Part shown: in pieces, positions 46,401 through 54,298 of the stretch
Layout of the letters: the number at the start of each line of letters is the position of its first letter
Numbering within the stretch: the stretch's first letter is position 1
DNA from: Mycolicibacterium monacense
GTDB lineage: Bacteria; Actinomycetota; Actinomycetes; Mycobacteriales; Mycobacteriaceae
DNA: 64,000 nt
Direction: 5' to 3'
Assembly (NCBI RefSeq): GCF_010731575.1
Contig: NZ_AP022617.1
Span: 5,518,001 to 5,582,000 of the forward strand
Position numbers and translations under genes: made by a program
Notes under the pieces: model-generated
Told to the model about the DNA's origin: nothing
Database searches by the model: none
The model's input: the letters and a program-made list of their open reading frames with translations, nothing else

Positions 46401-47422
46401 CCGAAGGGCACCGGCGCACCGTCCTTGTCGACGACCGCCAGATCCCAGCCGGGCAGTGGCAGGCCGATGCTCACCGGCGACCTGCCGTCGAGCCGGGCTG
46501 CGCACGCCACCACCGTCGCCTCGGTCGGACCGTAGGTGTTCCAGACCTCCCGTCCCTCGACCGCGAGCCGTTCGGCCAGATCCGGGGGGCAGGCCTCCCC
46601 GCCGAAGATCAGCAGCCGGACCGCTTCGAGCGCCTCGGCAGGCCACAGCGCCGCGAGCGTCGGCACCGTCGAGACGACGGTGATGTCGCGGGACACCAGC
46701 CACGGCCCCAGATCCATACCGCTGCGCACGAGCGAGCGCGGTGCGGGCACCAGGCAGGCGCCGTGCCGCCACGCCAGCCACATCTCCTCACACGAGGCGT
46801 CGAACGCGACCGACAATCCGGCGAGCACCCGGTCACCGGGGCCCAGCGGATTGTCGGTGAGGAACATCTTGGCCTCGGCGTCGACGAAGGCGGCGGCGCT
46901 GCGGTGGGTGACGGCCACGCCCTTGGGGACGCCGGTGGAGCCGGAGGTGAAGATGATCCACGCGTCGTCGCGGCTGAGCGGCGCGACCGCGCGCCACCCG
47001 CGCGACGATCCGGGCCCGCGGACCAGGCCCCGCTCTGTGATGACGGCGACCACGTTCGCCTCGGTGAACACCAGTTGTGCGCGCTCGTCGGGATCGTCGG
47101 CGTCGACGGGGACGTAGGCGGCGCCGGTGGCCAGGGTGGACAGGATCGCGACGTACAGCGCGTAGGTGCCAGACGGCATCCGGATGCCGACGCGGTCACC
47201 CCGCCCGATTCCGCGGGCGGCCAGCCACTCGACGCTGTCCTCGATGTCGGCGATCAACTCGGCGTAGGTCAGCTGGACGGTGCCGTCGTCGATGGCGGGA
47301 GCGTCGGGATGGCGGGCGGCGGTCTCGTGGAGGATGTCGACGAGGGTGCGTGGCGCGGCGGCGAACGTGGACTGGAGGTACTGGTGGGGGAGGCCGGCGC
47401 CGGGAACCGCTGCTGTCACCAC
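43487..47422 (-). CDS. Pls/PosA-family non-ribosomal peptide synthetase with membrane and beta-helix domains
   Basis: A 1311-aa single-module NRPS. The adenylation domain covers about 25-490: FTSGSTGVPKG (158-168), FDAS with D208, YGPTE (297-301), GRADDQVKVGGRRIE (395-409) and K485 in TSGKVDRD. The carrier domain has the phosphopantetheine serine S538 in FFACGGGSLS. Then come six transmembrane segments interleaved with three hexapeptide-repeat acyltransferase-like beta-helix regions (about 720-790, 950-1010, 1190-1275) and a Lys-rich tail. This is the architecture of epsilon-poly-lysine synthetase (Pls), a membrane NRPS that polymerises one amino acid without a thioesterase. Start is GTG with a weak ribosome-binding site. 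The amino acid used cannot be stated. Confidence 0.9.
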   Translation of the reverse strand: MVTAAVPGAGLPHQYLQSTFAAAPRTLVDILHETAARHPDAPAIDDGTVQLTYAELIADIEDSVEWLAARGIGRGDRVGIRMPSGTYALYVAILSTLATGAAYVPVDADDPDERAQLVFTEANVVAVITERGLVRGPGSSRGWRAVAPLSRDDAWIIFTSGSTGVPKGVAVTHRSAAAFVDAEAKMFLTDNPLGPGDRVLAGLSVAFDASCEEMWLAWRHGACLVPAPRSLVRSGMDLGPWLVSRDITVVSTVPTLAALWPAEALEAVRLLIFGGEACPPDLAERLAVEGREVWNTYGPTEATVVACAARLDGRSPVSIGLPLPGWDLAVVDKDGAPVPFGEVGELVIGGVGLARYLDPEKDAEKYAPMPTLGWDRAYRSGDLVRLEAEGLYFMGRADDQVKVGGRRIELGEVDAALVHLPGVSGGAAAARRTSSGTPLLVGYVASADPSFDLAAARAALAEALPAALVPRLVLVDELPTRTSGKVDRDALPWPVAGAEDAAPAMSGTMGWLAGLWHDVLAAPVDGPEADFFACGGGSLSAAQLVVALRQRYPMVTVADLYDHPRLGSLAGYLDELDPPPQVVTREVAPTPRLTQAAQVVLTLPLATLTALQWVVWLALLNNVAAEFPLVSWAVPPNWWVVLAGFVLFVSPVGRMGIAVLFARMLLGNLQPGTYRRGGAVHLRVWLAERLAAASGAENLAGAPWMVYYARALGNSVGKEVDLHSAPPVTGMLKIGHRSSVEPEVDLSGHWIDGDQFHVGHITIGNDATIGARSTLLPGAAVGKNADVAAGSAVTGKVKNGQYWTGSPAAKSGKARHPWPGHRPPRAPLWVAVYGLTSMLLGGLPLLALAAGLAVIGWGVRDTASVSDAILPALLWTPVATVVAVLLYAALTVAGVRLLSLGLREGYHPVRSRIGWQVWATERLLDAARNYLFPLYASLLTPWWLRVLGAQVGSGTEISTALFTPKFTVVEDGAFLADDTMVASYELGGGWIHVAKATVGRRAFLGNSGITQPGRKVPDDGLVAVLSATPRKAKAGSSWLGSPPVRLRRRPTAADALRTFHPTPRLKAMRGAVETCRLIPVIVTFAIGVGVLLSLQALVFHLGYLWAAVLGGVVLMVAGAVAGAVAVLAKRVVIGRIEAIEHPLWSSFVWRNEVSDTFVETVAAPWFARAASGTPVMNLWLRGLGAKIGRGVWCETYWLPEADLVTLGEGATVNRGCVVQTHLFHDRIMRMDTVVLEDGATLGPHCVALPAARVGAGATVGPGSLVMRGDEVPASTRWQGNPIAPWNPLRKKRGEASAKKKKAARDPEDSAA

Positions 47423-47534
47423 TTCAAACTACTAAGCAGCCCGCCGGACGGACCCCGCGGCGCGAGCGGTGGGGGGTGACAATTGCATCAAGGCGGGTAC
47501 CCACCGAGAATTCGCTTCAACGGACCCCGATTGG

Positions 47535-47556
47535 CCCGGCCGGCACCGGCCGGGCA
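47535..47556. terminator. GC-rich hairpin upstream of riboswitch
   Basis: GCCCGGCCGG-CA-CCGGCCGGGC is a near-perfect 10-bp stem with a tiny loop, followed by ACAATTCT. It may insulate the riboswitch from upstream transcription or be part of the leader. It is followed 11 bp later by the aptamer P1 strand. Confidence 0.35.
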
Positions 47557-47566
47557 CAATTCTCAT

Positions 47567-47691
47567 CCGGAGGGGAGTATTCCTTCGCCGCGGTGTCGTC
47601 ATTACGTCGTCCGTCATCGGACGACCGGTGCTGCGGGCCGACGCGTCGGGCGTCGGCGGAAGAGACCTCCGGCGTGTTAGACGACCGGAGG
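47567..47691 (+). promoter_or_regulatory. yybP-ykoY-type manganese riboswitch
   Basis: The two conserved loops of the yybP-ykoY aptamer are present: GGGGAGTA (47572-47579) and CGTCATTACG (47597-47606), with a hairpin GTCGTCC/GGACGAC (47606-47612/47619-47625). P1 can form between CCGGAGG (47567-47573) and CCTCCGG (47666-47672). The same CCTCCGG can instead pair with CCGGAGG at 47685-47691, which is the ribosome-binding site of the TerC gene. Metal binding would stabilise P1 and free the ribosome-binding site, giving a translational ON switch. Confidence 0.82.
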
Positions 47692-47699
47692 TATATCGA

Positions 47700-48740
47700 G
47701 TGAACGTTTCCGCCCTGGAGTGGGGCATCACCATCGCGGTCACAGTGGCGGTGCTGCTGTTCGACGTGGTGGCCATCGCGCGGCGTCCCCACGAGCCGTC
47801 GATGAAGGAATGCTCGATCGCGCTGTCGGTCTACGTATCGCTGGCCATCGCGTTCGGGGTCTGGGTGTGGGTGTTCCACGGCGGCGACTACGGCCTGGAG
47901 TTCTTCGCCGGTTGGCTCACCGAGTACAGCCTGTCGGTCGACAACCTGTTCATCTTCATCATCATCATGGCCAGCTTCAACGTGCCGAGAAAGTATCAGC
48001 AGGAAGCGCTGATGGTCGGCATCATCCTGGCCCTGATCTTCCGCGGCATCTTCATCGCGCTCGGCGCGGTGGCGATCAACCAGTTCTCCTGGGTGTTCTA
48101 CATTTTCGGGCTGTTCCTGGTGTACACCGCCTGGAATCTCGCCAGGGACACCGACCATGAGGACGACGGCGACAACGCCGTGGTCAAGTTCGCCCGCAAC
48201 CACCTGACGCTCACCGACAAGTGGGACGGTCTGAAGCTGTGGATCAAACAGGACGGCAAGCGGCTGATGACGCCGATGTTCCTGGTGATCGTGGCGCTCG
48301 GCACCACCGACCTGATCTTCGCGCTGGACTCGATCCCGGCGATCTTCGGTCTGACGCAGGAGCCGTATCTGGTGTTCACCGCCAACGTCTTCGCGCTGAT
48401 GGGTCTGCGGCAGCTGTTCTTCCTGCTCGGCGGTCTGCTCAAACGGCTGGTGTACCTGTCGCAGGGCCTGGCGTTCATCCTGCTGTTCATCGGCGTGAAG
48501 CTGTTCCTGCACGCCCTGCACGAGAACGAGTTGCCGTTCATCAACGGCGGTGAGCACGTGAAGGTGCCGGAGATCCCGACGCTGCTCAGCCTGGCCGTCA
48601 TCGTCGTCACCCTGGTCATCACGACCGTCCTGAGCCTGATGAAGACGCGGCGCCAGAGCACCGACGAGATCACCGAGGTGGACCCGAAGGCCGAGGACAA
48701 GATCGAGGACGACGGCGAGAAGTCCTTCGACTCCCGCTGA
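47700..48740 (+). CDS. TerC/Alx-family membrane protein, probable Mn2+ exporter
   Basis: TerC-family protein of 346 aa with eight or nine transmembrane helices. Conserved acidic motifs sit in membrane segments: EYSLSVDNLFIF and TTDLIFALDSIPA. A charged cytosolic tail (about 310-346) ends the protein. Family members (Alx, YkoY) export manganese, often to metallate secreted enzymes. GTG 47700 follows CGGAGG by 8 nt; that site is inside the riboswitch expression platform. It is divergent from the NRPS operon. Confidence 0.9.
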   Translation: MNVSALEWGITIAVTVAVLLFDVVAIARRPHEPSMKECSIALSVYVSLAIAFGVWVWVFHGGDYGLEFFAGWLTEYSLSVDNLFIFIIIMASFNVPRKYQQEALMVGIILALIFRGIFIALGAVAINQFSWVFYIFGLFLVYTAWNLARDTDHEDDGDNAVVKFARNHLTLTDKWDGLKLWIKQDGKRLMTPMFLVIVALGTTDLIFALDSIPAIFGLTQEPYLVFTANVFALMGLRQLFFLLGGLLKRLVYLSQGLAFILLFIGVKLFLHALHENELPFINGGEHVKVPEIPTLLSLAVIVVTLVITTVLSLMKTRRQSTDEITEVDPKAEDKIEDDGEKSFDSR

Positions 48741-48776
48741 TCCCAACCGTCGCCACCGCACCGGCAGCGGCCTACC

Positions 48777-49187
48777 GTGGCGTCCGTGCGGCTATTCGTG
48801 GCGGATCGTGGTGAGTGGGACGAGTTGACCGACGGCGACCGGGATGCGGTGCGGGTGAGCGCCCCCGATCTGCAGCAGGCCCGCCGGGCGCGCGCCCGGA
48901 TCCGGGCCGGCGCGGACGACGTCGCGGTGATCCTCGATGTGACGGTCGCTGTGGGCGCCGACTTCCGGTCGGCGCGCACGGCCTTCCGCCCGGACGCCGA
49001 CGGTGACGGCACCGTGCGGTATGCCGGCACCCTCGATGGGCTCGCCGGCCTGATCGCCGACATCGAGACGGCCGACGTCGCCGACGGCGTGACCCTGCTC
49101 GCCGCGGCGCCGCGGCAGGATCTGTGGGCGCTGGGCCGCGATGTGCTGGCCCGGCTGGCGTTGCGGGGTCAACCGCGGGCGTCGTAG
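48777..49187 (+). CDS. hypothetical protein
   Basis: A 136-aa acidic, Ala-rich soluble protein without a recognised family. Segments LDVTVAVGADFRSARTAF and YAGTLDGLAGLIADIETADVADGVTLL look like alternating strand and helix and are vaguely reminiscent of the C-terminal part of luciferase-like oxidoreductases. Two adjacent GTG starts (48777 and 48786) are possible. Codon use is typical of the chromosome, supporting a real gene. It stands 36 bp after the TerC gene. Confidence 0.6.
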   Translation: MASVRLFVADRGEWDELTDGDRDAVRVSAPDLQQARRARARIRAGADDVAVILDVTVAVGADFRSARTAFRPDADGDGTVRYAGTLDGLAGLIADIETADVADGVTLLAAAPRQDLWALGRDVLARLALRGQPRAS

Positions 49188-49230
49188 CGCAGCTTGGACA
49201 GCCGCAGAACCGGCGGCTTAGCGTGCACGT

Positions 49231-50820
49231 ATGACTCCGGCGTCCCAGACTCAACCGATCGGCCAGATGCTCATCGCCGGTGCGGCAGTGCGCGGTGTCG
49301 GGGCCGAGATCCACGGTTTCGACCCCACCGCGGGCATCGAACTCGGACCCGGATACCGCTACGGGGACGCCTCACACGTCGACGCGGCGTGCGCTGCCGC
49401 GGCCGCGGCGTTCGGGCCGTACCGCAGCACGCCCGCGGAAGCGCGGGCCCGACTCCTCGAGGCGATCGCCGACGGTCTCGTCGCGATCACCGACGACCTC
49501 GTCGCCCGCGCGCACGCCGAATCGGGACTCCCGCGAGCGCGGCTGACGGGTGAACTCGGCCGCACCGCCGGACAGCTGCGGCTCTTCGCCGCCGTGCTGC
49601 GTGAGGGCAGCTGGAACGGCGCGCGCATCGACACGGCCCAACCCGATCGCACCCCGCTGCCCCGTCCGGACCTCCGCCAGCGCGCCGTACCGCTGGGGCC
49701 GGTCGCCGTCTTCGGGGCGAGCAACTTCCCGCTGGCCTTCTCGGTCGCCGGCGGCGATACGGCATCCGCGCTGGCGGCGGGGTGCCCCGTCGTGGTCAAG
49801 GCGCACGACGCGCACCCGGGCACCTCCGAATTGGTCGGGCGGGTGATCACCGACGCGGTCGCCGCGTCCGGGCTGCCGCCCGGCACCTTCTCGCTGCTCA
49901 ATCTCACGCAGGACGGCGCCATCACCCTGGTCACCGATTCGCGTGTCAAGGCGGTCGGGTTCACCGGTTCACGGGCCGGTGGGCTGGCGCTCGTCGACGC
50001 CGCGGCGCGCCGGAGGGAACCGATCCCCGTCTACGCGGAGATGAGCGCGGTCAACCCGGTGTTCCTGCTCGGCGGCGCGCTCGTCCGTGGGGCCGACCTC
50101 GGGCGGGCGTTCGTCGAATCGCTCACGCTGGGGTCGGGTCAGTTCTGCACCAACCCTGGTCTGATTGTCGCGGTGGACGGACCCGGGCTCGACGCCTTCA
50201 TCGACGCCGCGTGCGAGGCGGTGGCCGGATCGGCCGCGACGGCGATGCTGACCCCGGGGATCGCAGAAAGCTACCGCGCCGGGGTCGAGGCGCTGACCGG
50301 GCAGGCGACGCTGATCGCCCGCGGTTCGGCCGACGGCGATGCCGCAGTGTCCTGCCGCGCCGCATTGTTCAGCACCGATGCGGTCAGCCTGCTCGGGTCG
50401 CCGACGCTGCAGGCGGAGGTCTTCGGAGCGTCGAGCCTGATCGTGCGCTGCGCCGACTTCGAGGAGCTGAGGACCGTCGCCGCCGGCATCGACGGACAGT
50501 TGACGGCCACCCTGCACGCGGACGAATCCGACCACGACCAGGCCGCTGCCCTACTGCCGATTCTCGAACTGAAAGCGGGCCGGATCGTGTTCAACGGTTG
50601 GCCGACCGGCGTCGAGGTGACCCATGCGATGGTGCACGGTGGGCCGTTCCCGGCCACCTCGGATTCGCGCACCACATCGGTCGGATCCCGGGCGATCGAA
50701 CGGTTTCTGCGCCAAGTCTGCTATCAGAACGCACCGGCGGCGCTGCTGCCCACGGCCCTGGCCGACGGCAACCCGGAGCGCCTGTGGCGACGGGTCGACG
50801 GGGAACTCACCAGAGACTGA
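49231..50820 (+). CDS. alpha-ketoglutarate semialdehyde (2,5-dioxovalerate) dehydrogenase-type ALDH
   Basis: NADP-type aldehyde dehydrogenase of 529 aa. The cofactor/active-site asparagine lies in FGASNFP (161-167), the general base Glu270 in YAEMSAVNP, and the nucleophile Cys306 in SGQFCTNPG. Length and motif context match the KGSADH subfamily, which finishes non-phosphorylative pentose, glucarate or hydroxyproline breakdown to 2-oxoglutarate. No upstream dehydratase of those pathways is present here, so the true substrate is open. It ends at a bidirectional terminator. Confidence 0.85.
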   Translation: MTPASQTQPIGQMLIAGAAVRGVGAEIHGFDPTAGIELGPGYRYGDASHVDAACAAAAAAFGPYRSTPAEARARLLEAIADGLVAITDDLVARAHAESGLPRARLTGELGRTAGQLRLFAAVLREGSWNGARIDTAQPDRTPLPRPDLRQRAVPLGPVAVFGASNFPLAFSVAGGDTASALAAGCPVVVKAHDAHPGTSELVGRVITDAVAASGLPPGTFSLLNLTQDGAITLVTDSRVKAVGFTGSRAGGLALVDAAARRREPIPVYAEMSAVNPVFLLGGALVRGADLGRAFVESLTLGSGQFCTNPGLIVAVDGPGLDAFIDAACEAVAGSAATAMLTPGIAESYRAGVEALTGQATLIARGSADGDAAVSCRAALFSTDAVSLLGSPTLQAEVFGASSLIVRCADFEELRTVAAGIDGQLTATLHADESDHDQAAALLPILELKAGRIVFNGWPTGVEVTHAMVHGGPFPATSDSRTTSVGSRAIERFLRQVCYQNAPAALLPTALADGNPERLWRRVDGELTRD

Positions 50821-50830
50821 CGACACTCCG

Positions 50831-50866
50831 CCGAACGACCTTCCTGACGTGCCTTCAGGCGTTCGG
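50831..50866. terminator. bidirectional hairpin between ALDH and metallophosphoesterase genes
   Basis: The outer stem CCGAACG (50831-50837) pairs with CGTTCGG (50860-50866). The inner stem CCTGA (50843-50847) pairs with TCAGG (50855-50859). It overlaps the last codons of the minus-strand gene and serves two convergent transcripts. Confidence 0.55.
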
Positions 50867-52051
50867 ACTCAGGGACACCACGGTGATGTCCGGGGGTGCG
50901 CCGATTCGTACCGGCGGACCCCAGAAACCCGCGCCCCGGGTGACGTACAGCTGGGTGTCCGCGACGGTCGACAGTCCGGCGAGCGTCGGTTGCACGGCGC
51001 TGACCGCGTAGTGGAACGGCCACATCTGGCCGCCGTGGGTGTGGCCGGACAGCTGCAGGTCGACCCCGCGCGATGCGGCCTCGGACACCAGCACAGGCTG
51101 GTGCGCCAGCAGTATCGTCGGCCGGGTCGCGTCGACACCGGTCAGCGCACGGTCGAAGTCCGGTGCGTCGGAATGGTTTTCGCCCGCGAGGTCGTTGACG
51201 CCGGCCAGGTCGAACGCCGCGCCCGCCCGCCGGATCGCGGTGTGTTCGTTGCGCAGCGGTTGCACGCCGAGGCGTTCCAGCTCCCGCAGCCACGACAACG
51301 GATCCTCGACGAAATACTCGTGATTGCCCGTCACGAAGAACGTGCCGTCCGGGGCGCTGAGGTCGCGCAGCGGCTCGGCGGCCGCGCCGAGTTCGGCGAC
51401 GGTGCCGTCGACCAGGTCGCCGACGATCGCCACCAGGTCGGGTTCGGCCTCGTTGATCATCCGCACGATGCGTTCGGTGTGCGCGCGCCCGGCCAGCGGC
51501 CCCAGGTGGATGTCCGAGACGACCGCGATGCGGAATCCGGTGAACGCGGGGTCGAGCCGGCGCAGCCGGACCGGGACGGTGAGCACCTGAGGCGGTCCCA
51601 CCGCGGTGGCCGCCCTGAACCCGACCAGACCGATCGATGCCGCACCGGCCGCCGCCGCCCCGGCGCGGGCCAGGAACAGGCGCCGGTTCACCTCGGAGGT
51701 CGGTGCGGCCGTGTCGACCGCGGGCGGCGCGACGGCCTCGGTGCGCGTGCGGTCCCGCCGTCGGAGCCAGGCGCGGACGGCCGGCCGGACGGGTTCCAGC
51801 ACCAGCAGTGTCAGCAGCAGGTAGGCGGCCATGCCGAACCACAGGTAGCCCGGCCAGGCGAACCACCTCGACTCCCGCACACCGATCACCCTGGGCAGGA
51901 TCAGGGCCGCGAACAGCAGTGCCAGTAGCCCGAGCAGGACGGCGGTGAGGATCCGTCGGGTGCGCCCCGGGCCGGTGGTGTCTTTGACCAGCCGCTTCCA
52001 CAGGTACAGGTGGATGAGCGCGAGGATGGCGGCGAGGACGACGAAGAACAT
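50855..52051 (-). CDS. membrane-associated metallophosphoesterase
   Basis: A 398-aa protein with three N-terminal transmembrane segments and then a twin-arginine-like segment (NRRLFLARAGAAAAG, about 122-136) and a calcineurin-like phosphoesterase domain. Metal ligands are visible in VVSDIHLG, GDLVDG, GNHEYF and LSGHTHGGQ. The catalytic domain probably faces outward. It is related to the partial gene at 1-957 but has an extra membrane region. It lies one base downstream of the allantoicase gene on the same strand. Confidence 0.87.
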   Translation of the reverse strand: MFFVVLAAILALIHLYLWKRLVKDTTGPGRTRRILTAVLLGLLALLFAALILPRVIGVRESRWFAWPGYLWFGMAAYLLLTLLVLEPVRPAVRAWLRRRDRTRTEAVAPPAVDTAAPTSEVNRRLFLARAGAAAAGAASIGLVGFRAATAVGPPQVLTVPVRLRRLDPAFTGFRIAVVSDIHLGPLAGRAHTERIVRMINEAEPDLVAIVGDLVDGTVAELGAAAEPLRDLSAPDGTFFVTGNHEYFVEDPLSWLRELERLGVQPLRNEHTAIRRAGAAFDLAGVNDLAGENHSDAPDFDRALTGVDATRPTILLAHQPVLVSEAASRGVDLQLSGHTHGGQMWPFHYAVSAVQPTLAGLSTVADTQLYVTRGAGFWGPPVRIGAPPDITVVSLSPNA

Positions 52052-52052
52052 G

Positions 52053-53063
52053 TCAGCCGGTGAGGCTCCACCGCTCGGCGACGGCGCGCAGGCCGTCGTC
52101 GGTGAGCCGGCCGAACAGGCGCAGCCGCGCCATCCCGCCGTCGGGGAACACGTCGAGGCGCGCTTCGGTCACCGGCCGCTCGGACGCGATGAGGAAGCGG
52201 TGCCGGGTGTCGGGCTGCAACGCCACCTCGTCCAACAGGTCGAACCATTCGCCGTCACCGTCGCGTCCCCTCAGCTGCGCGGAACCGGGCGCGTTGCCGA
52301 TGAAATACGACGTGTCGAGTTCGGCGAAGCTCAACACCCCCCTGGCCGCCAATCGCACCTGCACCCAGTCGTTTCCGGCGTCGCGGCGCCGCGAGGTCTC
52401 CCAACCGTCGCCCATGGTGCGGGCCGTGCCCGGCAGCAGCAGATTGTTCGGCGAGCTGTAGAACATGTTGGAGCAGCCCGTGATTCGGCCACCGTTCTCC
52501 AAAGCGGCGAGGTCGAGCGGTAATTCGGCGAACTGGGGGTCGAGCAGGCCCTCACCGTGCACACGAAGCCGGGCCACACCGCCGTCGGGATACATCGACA
52601 ACCTCACGTGCGACCAGCGGCGCCCCGAGGCCACCTCGAACGGATTGCGGGTGTCGCCGTCGACCGGGCTGCGCTCGACGATCGTCGTCCAGTGCCGGCC
52701 GAGCAGTTCCTCGATCGACGGATGGCCGGGAACGTAGGCGGCCTCGACCGACACCTCGGGCGGATAGTTGCCGGTGAACCACGCGGTGTCCACGACCACG
52801 CCGCGTACGACGCCGGGTGCACCGAGCCGGATGATCGCCGAATCGCAGGATTCCCGGTCGGCGCCGCGGCTGCGGCGCGTCTCCCACCCGTCGTACACCT
52901 GCCCCTTGTGGCCGAACGTCGCAGGCCGGTGTTCGGCGGCCGCCGGGATGATCAGGTTCTCCTTCTCGGCGAACAGTTCGTCGTCGGCCCATACGACGGC
53001 GCCGCCGGCCGCGCGGGAGGCCAGATCGGGCAGTGCCAGGAAATGTGAATGCGCGGTGCTCAC
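52053..53063 (-). CDS. alc: allantoicase
   Basis: Allantoate amidinohydrolase of 336 aa, producing ureidoglycolate and urea. The protein is an internal duplication of two jelly-roll units, seen as DGWETRRSRG (first half) and DGWETSRRRD (second half), each with FxGNxP and PDGGxARLRxxG motifs. The start is GTG at 53063. It lies 22 bp downstream of the UraD-like gene, which acts earlier in urate breakdown, so this is a ureide-catabolism unit. No urate oxidase or allantoinase gene is in the window. Confidence 0.92.
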   Translation of the reverse strand: MSTAHSHFLALPDLASRAAGGAVVWADDELFAEKENLIIPAAAEHRPATFGHKGQVYDGWETRRSRGADRESCDSAIIRLGAPGVVRGVVVDTAWFTGNYPPEVSVEAAYVPGHPSIEELLGRHWTTIVERSPVDGDTRNPFEVASGRRWSHVRLSMYPDGGVARLRVHGEGLLDPQFAELPLDLAALENGGRITGCSNMFYSSPNNLLLPGTARTMGDGWETSRRRDAGNDWVQVRLAARGVLSFAELDTSYFIGNAPGSAQLRGRDGDGEWFDLLDEVALQPDTRHRFLIASERPVTEARLDVFPDGGMARLRLFGRLTDDGLRAVAERWSLTG

Positions 53064-53085
53064 CCGCGCAGCGTAGGCGAGGAAC

Positions 53086-53607
53086 TCACCAGTTGTGGTA
53101 GCCGCCTTCGGGGCCGAGCATCCGTTCGAGCCGGATCCGGTTGATCCTGGCGAGTTCGTTGCGCACGACCTTGCGCTCGGTCTCGTAGTCGTTGAGCAGG
53201 CGGTCGGTCAGGGCCGCCAGCACATCCTGTGCGCAGTACCCGTTGACGTACATGACGAAGCCGAAGCCGAAGTGCTCCCGATAGCGGCGGGAGGCCGCGC
53301 TCAGCTGCTCCATCACCTCGGGCCGCTCGTCGAACACCGCGCACTGCTCGGCGGCCGACTTCGTGCTGCCGGCGCGGCGGCCGACGTCCGGGTAGGCCTG
53401 CAGGATCGAGTCGATGGAATCCTCGGACAGGCCGAAGAGCAGCTCATCGGCCTTGCGGAACAGTGCGTCGTGGTTCTCGTAGGGCCGGTCGCGGGCCAGA
53501 TCGGCGGCCAGCGACACGCTGCAGCAGCATTCGTACACCGCGTGGACGGCCCGGCGGATCGGCATGTCGTTGTAGGCCGCGAGGCCAATGCCCTGGTGCA
53601 TCAGCAT
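53086..53607 (-). CDS. uraD: OHCU decarboxylase-like protein (UraD family)
   Basis: A 173-aa protein of the OHCU decarboxylase family, which converts OHCU to S-allantoin after urate oxidation. YREHFGFGFVMYVNG corresponds to the family's FGFPFV block, and the C-terminal helix ends with RLERML. At the catalytic HPR/HPD motif this protein reads AYPDVG (Tyr72-Pro73), so the usual catalytic His is not visible. ATG 53607 is used; a second ATG two codons later is possible. It is followed by allantoicase. Confidence 0.75.
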   Translation of the reverse strand: MLMHQGIGLAAYNDMPIRRAVHAVYECCCSVSLAADLARDRPYENHDALFRKADELLFGLSEDSIDSILQAYPDVGRRAGSTKSAAEQCAVFDERPEVMEQLSAASRRYREHFGFGFVMYVNGYCAQDVLAALTDRLLNDYETERKVVRNELARINRIRLERMLGPEGGYHNW

Positions 53608-53680
53608 GGGCCCATGATCGGAGCGTCAAGCCACGACCGCGTTACGCCGTGTTACGGGCGCGATAATTTCGGTGGCCGGG

Positions 53681-54169
53681 CTAGTGGCCTTCGGCCTTGA
53701 ACCGTTCGAAGGACCGCTGCACCTCGGCCTCGGCCGCCTCGCGGCCGGTCCAGTCGGCGGCCTTGACGTACTTGTTCGGCTCCAGGTCCTTGTAGTGGAC
53801 GAAGAAGTGCTTGACCTCCTCGAGCACCTGCTCGGGGACGTCGGCGAGGTCCTGGATGTGGTCCCAGCGCTTGTCGCCGGCCGGTACGCAGAGCACCTTG
53901 TCGTCGCCGCCAGCCTCGTCGGTCATCTGGAACATCGCCACCGGACGGGCGTCGACGATGCAGCCGGGGAACACCGACTCGGGCAGCAGTACCAGCGCGT
54001 CGAGGGGGTCGCCGTCCTCGCCGAGCGAGTTCTCGATGAAGCCGTAGTCGGTCGGGTAGGCCATCGACGTGTAGAGGTAGCGGTCCAGTTTGAGCCGGCC
54101 GGTCTCGTGGTCGACCTCGTACTTGTTGCGTGACCCCTTGGGGATCTCGATGACGACCTCGAACTCCAC
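53681..54169 (-). CDS. ppa: inorganic pyrophosphatase
   Basis: Family I soluble pyrophosphatase of 162 aa, the same length as M. tuberculosis Ppa (Rv3628). The signature [12 protein letters not shown] carries the metal-binding aspartates, with further Asp ligands in [12 protein letters not shown] and conserved [15 protein letters not shown]. It hydrolyses PPi from biosynthesis in the cytoplasm. GTG 54169 ([12 protein letters not shown]) is chosen by family length. A longer frame reaches into the divergent promoter region of dacB. Confidence 0.95.
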   Translation of the reverse strand: MEFEVVIEIPKGSRNKYEVDHETGRLKLDRYLYTSMAYPTDYGFIENSLGEDGDPLDALVLLPESVFPGCIVDARPVAMFQMTDEAGGDDKVLCVPAGDKRWDHIQDLADVPEQVLEEVKHFFVHYKDLEPNKYVKAADWTGREAAEAEVQRSFERFKAEGH

Positions 54170-54298
54170 CGCAGTCGGCTCCTTCGTCTGTGTACGCACC
54201 GGGGTCGTCGGGTGACGACGACGCGGGTCCACAGTAAACGAGCGATACGCTGCTGTTGGCGGGGTGGTTCGGTCACCTCATTCGACAGCAGGAGTGTT

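Noticed and set aside
47423..47534. Possible CRP site GGTGACAATTGCATCA near the NRPS/TerC spacer
   Set aside because: The half-sites have the wrong spacing (seven bases and an incomplete second arm).
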